A stretch of DNA of 64,000 nucleotides from Catonia carolina. Its lineage: Eukaryota > Arthropoda > Insecta > Hemiptera > Achilidae. Position numbers and translations under genes: made by a program. Position 1 is the stretch's first letter; the number at the start of each line of letters is the position of its first letter. Below are positions 46,708-58,425 of this stretch, piece after piece. The notes beneath the pieces are model-generated. The model was not told where the DNA came from and did not search any database. It saw nothing but the letters and a program-made list of their open reading frames with translations. The DNA lies in NCBI GenBank assembly GCA_035578175.1, contig JAQMRL010000022.1:3728001-3792000 (forward strand). Direction: 5' to 3'.

Positions 46708-46843
46708 GTCTCTCTTTTCCCTTATTTGCATCCAAATATGAAAAATTATACAGTAAAATTATAATATCATTTTACGTCTCCCTTTTCCCTTATGTGCATC
46801 CAAATATGAAAAGTTATACAGTAAAATTATAATATCATTTTAC
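46708..46843 (+). repeat. Tandem duplication, two 68-bp units
   Basis: 46708-46775 and 46776-46843 are nearly identical (gtctc(t/c)cttttcccttat, tacagtaaaattataatatc). Only about three bases differ, so the duplication is young. Confidence 0.95.
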
Positions 46844-46987
46844 GTTGATATTAAACTGTTGTCAGTCACTATTTTATTTCAGTTTTAAAGGGTTTGTACC
46901 ATATACATTTTTGGTTTTTAACTCTAGTGGTCACGTTCCCAAACAAACATTTATCTCCGTAGAAGGTTTAAAACATAGTAGTTCAAT

Positions 46988-47386
46988 TAATACGCCCATA
47001 ACAGACTGGTAGAGTGTTAAATTCTTTGCACTTGATTTGTTGCTAGTTCCAGGGCCACAAAAAATAGCACTGTTTCTTATCACATGGTCAGCGATATGAC
47101 TTTTAAGAACAAAAAAGGAAGGGGTGTAAAAGACACTAATTAGAGTTATCTCCTCTGAGAGTAATGAATTTCATTATGCAGCCAGATCCTTTGGTGAATG
47201 AAGTGAATGTGTCATTGCAGGGTGGAAAGCAGATGCTTTTCAGAGAGTCTGGCATTCTGATAAGCCTACGTTTCCATTCAGTGAGGAAGGCCAAACCAGA
47301 AGGCTAAACCACCTAACTCCTCGTGTTACTTAGTAAAACCTCTAGAGGTTCAAATCTCCCTTTTAGTTGATGACCTAAACAACAAC
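46988..47386 (+). mobile_element. Family X retroposon, complete, with probable TSD
   Basis: It runs from gcccataacagactggtaga to gacctaaacaacaac and belongs to the subtype with agcgatatgacttttaagaa in place of the longer form. agttcaat flanks it at 46980-46987 and 47387-47394, with further partial match. A short extra segment (accagaaggcta) sits near 47295-47306. Confidence 0.9.
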
Positions 47387-47394
47387 AGTTCAAT

Positions 47395-48204
47395 AAAAAT
47401 AGTTTCGAAGAATAGAATAAACATAAAAACACACGGTTTTGGATCTGAAACGAATTCATTTTGTTAACATCATAATAAACAAAACATCTTTTAAATACAA
47501 TTAGCAGAAAATTTAATTCTGGTATGCCTAATATTAAAAACCGTCAGTAAAGTCAACATGAGTTTTACTAACGTATTATAAAAGAGCGCAATAATTAATC
47601 TCAACAAAGCATAAACATTTTCAAGGATTATGCTATATATAATATTTACCTTCCAGGCTTAGCTAGGCTGAATTTTCCGATGAACTAACAATAGTAACTC
47701 AAAACATTATGACCAAATGAAGTTATACTAGCGCGCGAGAGTAGACTCCAGCTGAAACTTCAGGTGAAACTGCTGCCACCCCATCTCTCTTGTAGAACTT
47801 GCAAATGCTGATTCCTACAGTAAATTGAACTTAAAACTTTTATTTTCGTACATTTTTTAAAATAAATGCAGCGGTTTCGTTGGATTTTTTGTTTAAAAAA
47901 ATATCTTCCAGATTTGTTTTTTGAAACATTAGTTTACAAATTTTAACAGTAGATTATTTACGTTGAGTATCAGTTTTCTTATGCTGAAAATATTTTCTAG
48001 TAATTTATTTTTAAATTGATGTATTTAAAAAGGGAGTAGGTTGGTTGTGTGCCTATAAATAAGCAAATTACTAAACTTGTGCTAAAAGCTCGGCCGCCGT
48101 CTTCGATAGCCATCTTTGATTTTAAGCAATTTGTCTTAAGTTTTTTTTTTATAAACATTAGATACTCCCGTTTAGGAGGGAAAAATGAACACATTGATGT
48201 ATGA
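47395..48204. other. Interval without recognised gene
   Basis: A somewhat GC-richer patch at about 47725-47815 shows no frame or motif that I can name. Confidence 0.5.
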
Positions 48205-48335
48205 CAAATGATGTGGAATGTCGGGGCTGCACGGTAACCCTACCTGGCCTGCGGATTATAACCTCAGGGCGCGGTGAGGTGATAAACAGGGAATCGAACG
48301 GGATCATCGCAGCAGCTAACACATGGACTTTCTTA
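48205..48335 (-). repeat. Possible tRNA-derived SINE of another type
   Basis: The minus strand contains gttagctgctgcgatgatcc and an exact B box (cccgttcgattccctgttta), then a GC-rich body (accgcgccctgaggttataa). No second copy is present in the window, so the family is unproven. Confidence 0.4.
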
Positions 48336-51099
48336 TTATTTAGGGTCCTAGCTATAAGAATCCAAGAATATTTCTCAAATTTTTTATACTCAAATGCCTC
48401 GTCTTAATTAACTATCGCTTTAAGAATGAATACAATAACACTAGCTTTTTGGGGTTAATAGTTTTTACTGGACTACAACGGTTTAAACTTGAAGGCTTTG
48501 TGCGATTAGAAGAGCGGTTCTATTCTGCTGTTAAATGCAGGGTATTTTAATAACAACCCTTATTTTAAGAGTAAAATGAAATCAGCGTTATATGAAAGGT
48601 GTAATTTGCTAACGTTCATCACATAACAACAGTGTGATAAACAAATAACATGGATGAAAACGGACATTCTCTTGTTCGATGATCTACACAAAGAAGAACC
48701 GGTAATATTATGTAGGCCTACCTACATACAAGGAACCAGTATTGAAATTGTACATTTTAAAATTATCATTCACAAAAACTAAAATTTATCTGGTAGCTCT
48801 AACAGAAAAAAAGTAATAGCCCCTATTCAAATCAATATTCCAATATACGTTTCTAAAAATTGCGGAAAAACAGGGAAAGTTATAGATTTTCACGTTAAAC
48901 ATGAATTGATCCCAGTCCCAGACATTGTTAATAATGTAAATTTTTTCTTGAACTGTGGGAAACAATAGATTTTATAATACCAAAACCGTTGGGCCCAGCA
49001 ACAACAAAAATTCTCATACTGCTCCTGGTGATATTGAGCAGTTGCCTTAGCTTTGAATAGTCATAACTTTCAATTTTAGTTCCCATATACAAAAAAATTT
49101 ATCAAAAAAATGACAGAACACGGCAATCCTCTAATACACTGAATGCTCAAACGTAATTTAATACAACGCTGCCTATGTAGATAGTGAAATAGAGATCGCC
49201 TGATCTAATTGACAAAAAACAAATTGTAAAGTTTAAGTTAGTAATGAACTAATATATAAATATTGTGTATTTATATATTAGTTATTTATTTATATAAATA
49301 ATATTTAATAATTTTTATTGTATCAAATGATGTATATTATTATATTAAGCTTCAATTTTGTCAAACTTTAAAACTATGTAACCTTTGTACCTAATTAATT
49401 TTATATTGCCTTGTTCACATTTTTAAAATGTCACTTATGTTTCTTCTTAATTTTTTTAATTGTCTTATTAATGGTCATTGATACATCAACTGGGATATAT
49501 TCTTTGAAAAAAGTTGCTATTTATTCTAATTTGTTTTGCCATATTTTGTCAATAATAATTTTGTTGAAATTTTTAATGGTTGTATTGTGTTGTATAACAA
49601 CACAATAAGGGTTAAAAGTAAAAAAAAATGTAGATATTATTAACAACTACTGCTGAATTATTCCATTTTAAGTTTCGCAGTTCACAAAACTTGATGTAAA
49701 CATAATTATATTGTTATCAAATATTTTATTTTCATACCACGCAATTTTGAAAAAGTATGAATGATAGATAGAGTACACAAAAATTCTGTGTGATCCAAAT
49801 TCAACCATTTTGTTATTACAGAAACTTATAATTTTTTGTTCAAATTCATCATTTCTTTTTTAATTATTTTTTAGATTTCCTTTTAGCAACTAATAAAACA
49901 TTTATAATATGTAGAAAATTGTAATTTTAACCCTAAATTAAATTATTTTTAAAAATTATAATTTAAATACTCATAACTCTTCGGTATTGTTATGATAGTT
50001 AGGTTAACTTGACGGCTTACGTATTCCAAGGTACAGGCTATTTTAGATTTTAGAAATTCGTATGTGAATTCTAAATGAGATGAGCGTTGTAGAGATTTTA
50101 GTGAATACTGGGTACTAATGAAATAACAAAACCTTTGCTTATCCCGTCAATTATATGCGTAATTATATTCATAATGAATTATTAAACAGCAGTTAAATTC
50201 GATTTGCGTAACTATAATCCACTTAAAGTATTACGCAAAACGCAACTGTCTGTAACAGTATTTAATATTCTCTTCAGATATAAAGCTAGCAGCGAAATAT
50301 TCCAACGTCGTAAACCGCACACCCGCACTCATGTACACTTTGTAGATAAAGAGGGGCTTGCCTGTCGACGAGAGGGTAAAACTTGAGGGTGCAATAAGGG
50401 AGATAAATGGCCCGATGTGGGGGACAACCCCTCTCGACGCAAAATATTGTTCACATCTCGTTTTATTATGCTTCTATGTACACGAAGCCTTACGTATCCT
50501 ATACATGAATTAAGGGTTCGTACTAGTATTTACCATTGTTATAGTTATGGGCGATCGTTTTTACGCGTGCGTATTTGTAACTGCGGAGCGACCAACGACA
50601 AGCGGTAATGAATAACCGTGTGCCTATTGTTGAGGATTCTTTACTCTGTATGGAAAATATCCATTTAGTAAATTGAGGAAATGTTTCAGATAAATTACCC
50701 TATCTTGTATCGTAAATGTTTACACAGAAAATGGTATTTTTGGTAGACTATAATATGCTGGGAAAACAAGGATAAATGTAATAAATAACACAGAAGTTTA
50801 TGTACGTGGGAATTTTACTTATGTGTCTTTACGTTCAGATTGTCACAAAACTGAAATTTATTCTACAGTTAAATACAAGAACTTACATTTATTCAAACGT
50901 TGCTAATTTTATTTATTTATTGATTTTTCGAGTCAGAAAAATTATAATCTGTTAATATTAAATTGAAAAATTAATAATATTATAATAAATGTTTATTTAA
51001 CTCCAATTAACAATAAACGACCTAAAAGAACAACCCCCAAAATACAAGCAAATAATTAACGACAAAAATAAACAAGCTACATGTTAAAACAAGAAACGT
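48336..51099. other. Mostly AT-rich interval with hairpins and a GC-richer patch
   Basis: A perfect 16-bp stem with a 5-base loop lies at 49247-49283 (aactaatatataaata ... tatttatatattagtt). A 10-bp stem with a 3-base loop lies at 49584-49606 (attgtgttgt ... acaacacaat), followed by aagggttaa. The patch at 50290-50620 is GC-richer, with CpG dinucleotides, but has no convincing frame; it could be a regulatory sequence. Confidence 0.5.
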
Positions 51100-51290
51100 A
51101 CAGAATAGGGTTTATACAGATGAGGAAAGACAGAAAAGATCTGAAAGAATGAAAAAATACTGGGAACAGAAATTAAAGGGAAGAAATTAAAGGAAACAGA
51201 AATTAACCTAGAAGAAAGTAAAGATAACCCAAAACTGACTAAAGTGATCCAATGCGGTGGTCATAGAAGCAAAAAACATTTTATTTTATG
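51100..51290 (+). pseudogene. Coding-like fragment related to 9850-10134
   Basis: One frame reads RVYTDEERQKRSERMKKYWE followed by QKLKGRN and a stop. It ends aaagtgatccaatgcggtgg then catagaagcaaaaaa, like the end near 10110. It is probably part of a dispersed element; the protein is not recognised. Confidence 0.35.
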
Positions 51291-51564
51291 TGCTTATAAA
51301 TTCACCTATCAGGATATCACTGATGTCCAAGTACAAAGGAGACAGATTTTAAAACAAGATTCAAGTGCTCCTTCACTAATTTGTTTAGAGCTACAGCATC
51401 CAAAGTCATGGTTGGCGAGATGATTACCAACCTTCATAGTGGAGATTGCACCTAAATTATAAGTTGGACCATTGTAAAGTTTTGTACAGTGTTAATAAGA
51501 AAGTGTGCTCCTCTGAAATCTCTCAGTACCGGCTTGAGAGGCTTCAGTCCCCTGCCACGAATGG

Positions 51565-51710
51565 AAAATGCTAATTTCATACCAGACTAATCTGTTGCTG
51601 GATCCTGGTTCGATTCCTGGTCAGGTCTGGTATTTTTTCGTCACTCTTTTTCATCTATCACCCTTCACTACTCTTAATGTGCGTAACAGTCCGGCATAAA
51701 ACAAAAAAAA
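51565..51710 (+). repeat. SINE family C
   Basis: B box ggttcgattcctggtcaggt, body tattttttcgtcactctttt, tail gtaacagtccggcataaaac with poly-A. The first half is diverged. Confidence 0.75.
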
Positions 51711-51817
51711 ATCACCAGACTCAGCCCCCCCGAACCAAAATCCTGGCTGTATCCCTGTGTCAAACTCAGTATAATAAATTCAGTAATAATTATGTTTACG
51801 AATTCTATCGAAGAGTA

Positions 51818-52200
51818 TGCCAATAACAGGCAGGTGGAGTGTTAAATTACTTGCACTCGATCTGCTAGTTCCAGAGCTACAAAAAATAGCTCTGTTTCTC
51901 ATCACGTGATCAGCGATATGATTTTTAAGAATAGTAAAGGAAGTGGTGTAAAAGACACTAGGCACAGTTATCTTCTCTGAGAGTAATAAATTTCATTATA
52001 CAGCCAGACCCTATGGTGAATGAAGTGAAGGTGTCATTTGCAGGGTGGAAAGTATTTGCTTTTCAGAGGGCCTGGCATGCAGATAAGCATACTTTTCCAC
52101 CAATGCCAATTGTAAACCACCTCGCTCCTCGGTTTACTTAGTAAAGCCTCTTGAGATGTTCAAACCAGCTTTTCGGCTGATGACCTAAACAACAACAACA
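51818..52200 (+). mobile_element. Family X retroposon with imperfect TSD
   Basis: It runs from tgccaataacaggcaggtgg to gacctaaacaacaacaaca and lacks the cactcagtgagg segment. tcgaagagta (before) and tcgaaaagta (after) differ by one base. It is the same short subtype as the copy at 46988. Confidence 0.9.
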
Positions 52201-52211
52201 TTCGAAAAGTA

Positions 52212-53360
52212 ATAATTTCAGAACCCTATATTATAATAATTTGAAAAGTCATGATTTAAAAAATGAATAGTACAAAACGAAACAACACATTAATATATTT
52301 CCATGAGAACAAAAATTAACAGACTACCTTATCAAATTAACTCAAGAACAGAACAGATTATGTTTTTTCAGTATTACTGAAGAATAATATATTGACAGAC
52401 ATAACATTCTTGCAACAAACTTTATAATCAAAATACTTAATGTAGAGTACATTAAGTAATTTAATGTTACTGAAAAAACAGCCTGCTTTTTAAAATCACT
52501 CGCATCAGAATATTGGTGAAGGAATTTTCTTTTATCTCTATAGGATCTCAACGGAATATTTAAAAATTTTAAGACAATTTCTCAACGTTTATTTTGTAAA
52601 AATATTTGTAAACCAGTTCAATAAATATCTGAATGAATAATAAAACGTTGTGTTTATTCTCATGGTAAATTTTATTTAAAAAAACATTCCCCCGAAAAGC
52701 AGCGGTAATAAATTTATTAATTAATAATATGTATACAATTTTACATTTATACTAAATTTAATGAATATTGTAACTTCTGTATTAATCGAGTTGTTTTATA
52801 CAGTAGTTCATGACATAATGTGAATTAAATTATTTTAGAGGTAAAGAATTTGTATGAGAATATTTTTTACAAATATAGAAAAATTCTTCAAAAAAACTTC
52901 TTAAAAATTTCATTTCATTAAGTAGTTATTTTTATATTATTTAGTAGTTTACATGGAAATATTTTCACGCGGCTTTATTTTATGTAATTTATTGGCCTAC
53001 ATATTCTGTGCACAGAAGAATCTATGAATAAATATGTTTATTACAGAGAAGAAAATTTCTTCATTCTTAAAATAAATTCAATGGGATATATACGTAATAT
53101 CAAAATTATATTTGATAGTTTTTAAGGAACAAAAAAATTATAGCCTAATTAAAAATAATTTTATGAAAAATATATAGAAAGAAATTTCATAAAAATTAGC
53201 TCGTTCCAAAGTAAATATTTTGGTTGGTACAACAAAAACACTCTAAAAATAAAATATGTATTGTAAAAGAAATTTTGTAAAAGAAATAATTGTTCTGGTA
53301 TGTAGAGTGGTATAACCAATAACTAGATGATCTTCAGTATAAGAAAGAAAATTTTTATCC
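52212..53360. other. AT-rich interval, nothing recognised
   Basis: No gene or repeat could be supported. Confidence 0.5.
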
Positions 53361-53373
53361 TTGACCGAGCTCT

Positions 53374-53538
53374 AGGCCGTATTGGCGTAGTTGGTAACGT
53401 GCTCGCCTCCCATCATGCGGTCTTGGGTTCGAATCCCATTCAGGGACGGCATATTTTCATACGTTACAAAATCATTTCATTCTTCACCGTCTGCATTAGC
53501 AGTAATTGCAGAACAGTCGGACATTAAACCAAAAAAAA
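53374..53538 (+). repeat. Chimeric SINE: family A head, family C tail, 13-bp TSD
   Basis: The first part is a perfect family A head and body (ggccgtattggcgtagttgg; gggttcgaatcccattcagg; tttcatacgttacaaaatca). The last part is the family C tail (gtctgcattagcagtaattg, cagaacagtcggacattaaa, poly-A) instead of the A tail. ttgaccgagctct is repeated perfectly at 53361-53373 and 53539-53551, so the chimera inserted as one unit. Confidence 0.92.
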
Positions 53539-53551
53539 TTGACCGAGCTCT

Positions 53552-56500
53552 TAAAAGATAGTGATCACAGATAATTCAAACAGATGCCACCATAAAGTTA
53601 TATTTTAAATAATTATCTGATTCGTACAACCTAAGCTCCTCTATTTGGGGACATTAGGGTCACGCTGTAGATTTTATCAGTATGAAGCAAGTCTTCGAAA
53701 TGTCACCCCTTAAATATTTTACTGTAAAATAACTTTGATTGTGATTTTAAAAACTGCACAAAATGAATTTAAGAGCGGCCGCGCGGTACATTACAAACAA
53801 AAAATAGCTTCGCGCTGACATATCAAGAGTTTTTCGGTGAGTACTTGTCAAAGATTCACCTACAGCAGAAGCCGAAAGCAAAGGTACCGAAGCGTTTAAT
53901 TAGAGGTGTCCAAAAATCATAAATTTTATACATTAATATCATTACATAGACCAATAATTAATAAAGAATTAATATCCAAATAACATAGACCAATATAATA
54001 TAAAAACGTGTTACGTGAAGATTTTTTTTTCATACACATAATTTCCAAGTTACAAATTTTACATTGATTTTTAAAACAATATAATAAGTTAATTACTTAT
54101 CCACACACAATACCTACATTTTCTAATTAAACTACTTTTATAAACAATAATTAACCAAACTTACAGCAACATTATTATAACACTAACAGGGAAAAAATGT
54201 GGTTAGGTACCTCATTGAAAATCGTGTTCAAGCTCGAAAAAAGAAAGAAAAGTTTAGAGTCAAGCTAAAAAAAAAAACAATATAAACTTTAAATTTTAGT
54301 CTTAAATGAATAGATAAAACGAAAAGCAAATAAGAGTAATTTTTTAAAATATGTATGGATAAGGACTACATTACAAAACTGAGATTCAATATTTAAATAT
54401 AAAATAATTACCTATATTATCCGAATACTAATGAAACAAAAATTCGACATCACCTTCTAAAAATAACCAGGATTTCAATTCTTTTAAAATGTTAACAATT
54501 TTTACACATGAAGTTACCTTTAAAGGCAAATAATTAAAAAACTTCAATGAACAAAAGGAGAAAAATCTACTTAATTAAAAATCTAATTTTTTAATTACTG
54601 AATGATTCAAATTGTATTTTGATTTCGCTGCTTATGCCGCTCCCTTACGGTACCGCTTGGTGCGACCGCTAACACTATTAGTTTGTTCAAAGGTTTTATT
54701 TAAAATTTAAAAGGTAATTTAAGTAATCCTTAAAATTTAGATGAAATGAAGATGATCCGTTAACTTTCCTATGTAAGAAATAAAATTTTGTCTTAAACTG
54801 TACATTATTGTATGAATTAATTATTGTCAGACTCCAGAGAAACATATGTTCTGGTTAGTATTCTTAATTACATGAGAATTTTTTAATGGCATCTTTAAAA
54901 TTAGATATAATAGGAGTCAATTGACAGCAGACTTTTAGTCCCCAACTTGTTTTTTTTTGTTTTGTTTTTTACTTCCCTTCTATTACTTAAACCAACTGGT
55001 CTGAAATCTCCTTTAATAGTGCACGAACGAAAAATTTAAAACCGTTGGTTATGTTTTTTCTGTAATATTTAATAAACTGTTTCATAAATTTTCTTATTCT
55101 TATTTGGCTTACAAATTACTAAAATTTTAATCAATTTTTTAATGCTTTGTAAGTAACATCATTTGTGAAAACGGTGGTTGTAAAAGTTTTCATTAGTAAG
55201 AACGTTCGTTGGTAATTCGCCTTTAAAATATAATACCTATTACATTGAGGTACATAGTACTCTAAAAGTCCTCTAGTACTTTTTCTCGTTTTGGTTCAAC
55301 TTTCAAACCTCTGCCACATACAATAACAAACGCTTAGCAGCGGACCAACCTAATTTTAAGTGGGATTCTAATATTTCTACTGCATTCAATTCTACTAAGT
55401 TTTTAAAAGGCTTACCGGCAATAGTGATTTGACCTTTGTTCACTTGGTGCCCAAATACCTGAACCTGTCTAGCACTTCCAAAACGGTGTTTTGATTCATA
55501 TTCAAATTTTTTTTTTGTTTTTTCTAGGGAAATTATGATGATTATCGTTATTTATATCAGCTGTCATTGCCAGTTGTTAACCGATACACAAGGTTCTTGG
55601 TTTTTGTCGATGCAGCACACCAGTTCTTCAGTGATAACGATAAGTGAACCATGCATGCCTATTTTTACGGATACGGTGAAAACATTCTAACCCAATTTTT
55701 CATCATTCCTTTATTCAACTCTCCATTCAAAACTCCGTAGTTTTAACAAACCTGACGATAAATTTAAAAATGTGTAACATTTCTAGCATTTAAAAACCAA
55801 TAACTAAGTTAACAACTACGCTTCCTTCACATGTAGGCCTAACGGGCTGATCGATTGTTTTATACATAATTATTATGTTACAGACAAGCATTGACATTAA
55901 ATGTTTTTTTATGTTTTTCAATTGTTTAGACCTAGTTCAACCACAAAAACTTTAAATTACGTGAAAAAATAGTATTTTAATGAAAAAAAATTAAGGTTTT
56001 AGGAGGTTTACCCAGAAAAATTATCGTGTCACAAAGAACGAATATTTTTCATAATTTTATACGGATCGTCTTAGAGCAAAGGGAATTTTAGTACTTTAAA
56101 AATATCTACATTACTGTTTCTACATTACTCTCAGCCATTGGTTCATCTTTCTAACCAACTGTTGATGGGAAATTCACTTGTTTGTGTAATACATTTTGTT
56201 TTTGATTTGTACCTTTTGTTTTCTCGCCTGCTCCCGCAAATTAAAATTTTTAACATTTAGGTACATTTTTCTCGGAAACCATTAAACCTACCAGGTTGAA
56301 ATTTTTACCAGTTATTTATCTCGCATATGCACATACTCTGGCATTTTAATGACTTCCTCAAATTCTGAACAAATTATTCATATGTTAAATACCGTAGAAA
56401 AATATTTGTAAAAAATTTTATATTATTCGTTATTCTGCTTTTAACTTTATGGTTCAACAGATTAAATTGAAAAAATGTCAATAGCTAGAGAAACCCGACA

Positions 56501-57961
56501 TCTACAAGTAAGTAAAGTTTCATTTCCCTATCGTTTACCAATCCTGTGAAAAATGTAGCCTACCTAAAAATATCAAATTTAACATTGGTGGGGTACAAAG
56601 TACAGTCTTCCCTTAAATTTTAACAGAAGTTCATAATATATGCATAAACTTAGAAATCTTCTGAAAATTTTATACCCGTATCATCTTTACCTTCGACTAA
56701 TACTAAATGACAAAATCATTAAAAAAGAAATCCTCCTTTTGCTCAAGGAGAACAAATAAGTTGAACTCTTTTATACAGTATTGTTACAAAAAGTTCTAGA
56801 TGATATCAAATGACCATATTAGATCCCGAGAGGTTTCTTAGACTTTTTAATAATAACGGAAAAATCAAAGTAAACTAATAATTTTTTGTTTGAATTCAAT
56901 ATAATAGATTTAAAAAAAATGAAAGTAGGTTAATGTAGATTTTAGGAACGATATCAAAATATCAGTAAGAAATCAAGAAACGGGAAATGTTTGTGGTTAT
57001 TCGTATACTCAAGTATTCATGCACTTTACAGTATTGTAATCATTCTACAATTGTTGCTCGGTCAGAAAGTTGGATTGTTTCCGTTATAATACAAGATGTA
57101 GTTGTACAGGCCTATATGTTGTATCTATACCACGTAATCTGGAGTATAATATCCTTCAAATGATTGCGAAAATTGAGGAAGAACAAAAAAAGATGTAATG
57201 ACTGATTTTTATTGTAGAAAAATAATGAATTGCTTTGAATTCATTTCCTACCAGTTAATGCAATTTAATTTTGTTACATAAAAAATATTCTTTACCGTTT
57301 ACAGTCGTCCTTCTACTTACTAAACCAGAACATTTTTTTATTTTGTAGAGAAACCTAATTTTACTTTTAAAGTAAGGTACTTTAGAATTAGTTTTTCACA
57401 CGTAAATGCAAGTTAAATAAAATCTTTTTATATCATGCAAAAAATCATTAATGTTTTTATTGCAATTCAGTTATAATATAGCTTCCGGGAGGTTGCATGT
57501 ATATTGGTCTAGCCTACCAATAAGTAGGTCTAAATGGGTGTGATCTAACTTTTCTAAAGATACAAAGGAAGTACTGTACAATAGATCCGCTAGTTACTTC
57601 CGAGACATCACAAATTAAAAAAAAGAGCCTAAAATTACTGAAGTTGTGAAATTTTTCTTTAAAACTTAAAAAGTAATGCAGTGAAAAATATTTTACTACA
57701 AAATTAAATAACATCTGAAAGAGTTTACTCTTAAATCCGTACAAAAAACAGATTGTACATTCGAGACGCATACAAGGTAATCCGAGGAAAAGACTCAAAC
57801 GCGATTGCCAAGAGAACTTCTTAAAAGGAACTATAATGTTGATGTTCAAATGATCCTAGGATTAAAAAGCTGATAAAAGTTAATTATTTTTCTCATTTTC
57901 AAATTTAACTTATCATTTGTTTAAGAAAATAACAGATTGTAAATAAACAAAAATAAAGTAA
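53552..57961. other. Long AT-rich interval, nothing recognised
   Basis: Over 4 kb without a supported feature. GC-richer scraps near 53770-53900 and 54630-54675 have no frame or known motif. The frame at 57514-57849 (minus) has no recognisable domain and biased composition. Confidence 0.5.
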
Positions 57962-57976
57962 AAGAATACTGAGAAT

Positions 57977-58425
57977 GGGCCCAGGAATCGACCTGGGGGA
58001 ACTTCGGTTCTGGCAATGGGAGTGAGATGCGTCATGATGCTCAAAATCTGCATCACATAACATAAGAATTCAACCAAGTGAATTCTCTTAGCCTCTCTCA
58101 CTCCAACTCCAACACTTAACCTGCTAGAGGTGCCCCTGCTAAGTCGAGTAACCCAGCGGAAGGTTGGGTAACCAATCCCAGCGGGAAACTGGGTCGATGA
58201 ACAGATTGGTGTTGGGGGAACCAGTGATAGTCTTAGATATCACTGGTTTCTATGGTCAACGGTCTGAGCGGCGGAAGAGGAAATTTCCCAACGGCGTGAG
58301 GAGCGGAGGAACTTAGGAGGTGGGTCTCCGAATGAAACCTGGGGCAGGTCCAGAGGCTCCAAGGTAGCAGCCCTACCACTGGTCTTACTCTACAAGACGT
58401 TAGTAGCGTTTTTAGGGAAAACTAA
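57977..58425 (+). promoter_or_regulatory. 5' leader of the RTE-like element
   Basis: The GC-richer leader starts gggcccaggaatcgacctgg. It carries paired sequences that can fold (for example aaccagtgatag ... atatcactggtt near 58220-58250) and the block ggaggtgggtctccgaatga near 58317 that recurs in the leader fragment at 20995-21425. Non-LTR leaders usually hold the internal promoter; that role is inferred here. The last upstream stop in the protein frame is at 58423-58425. Confidence 0.6.
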
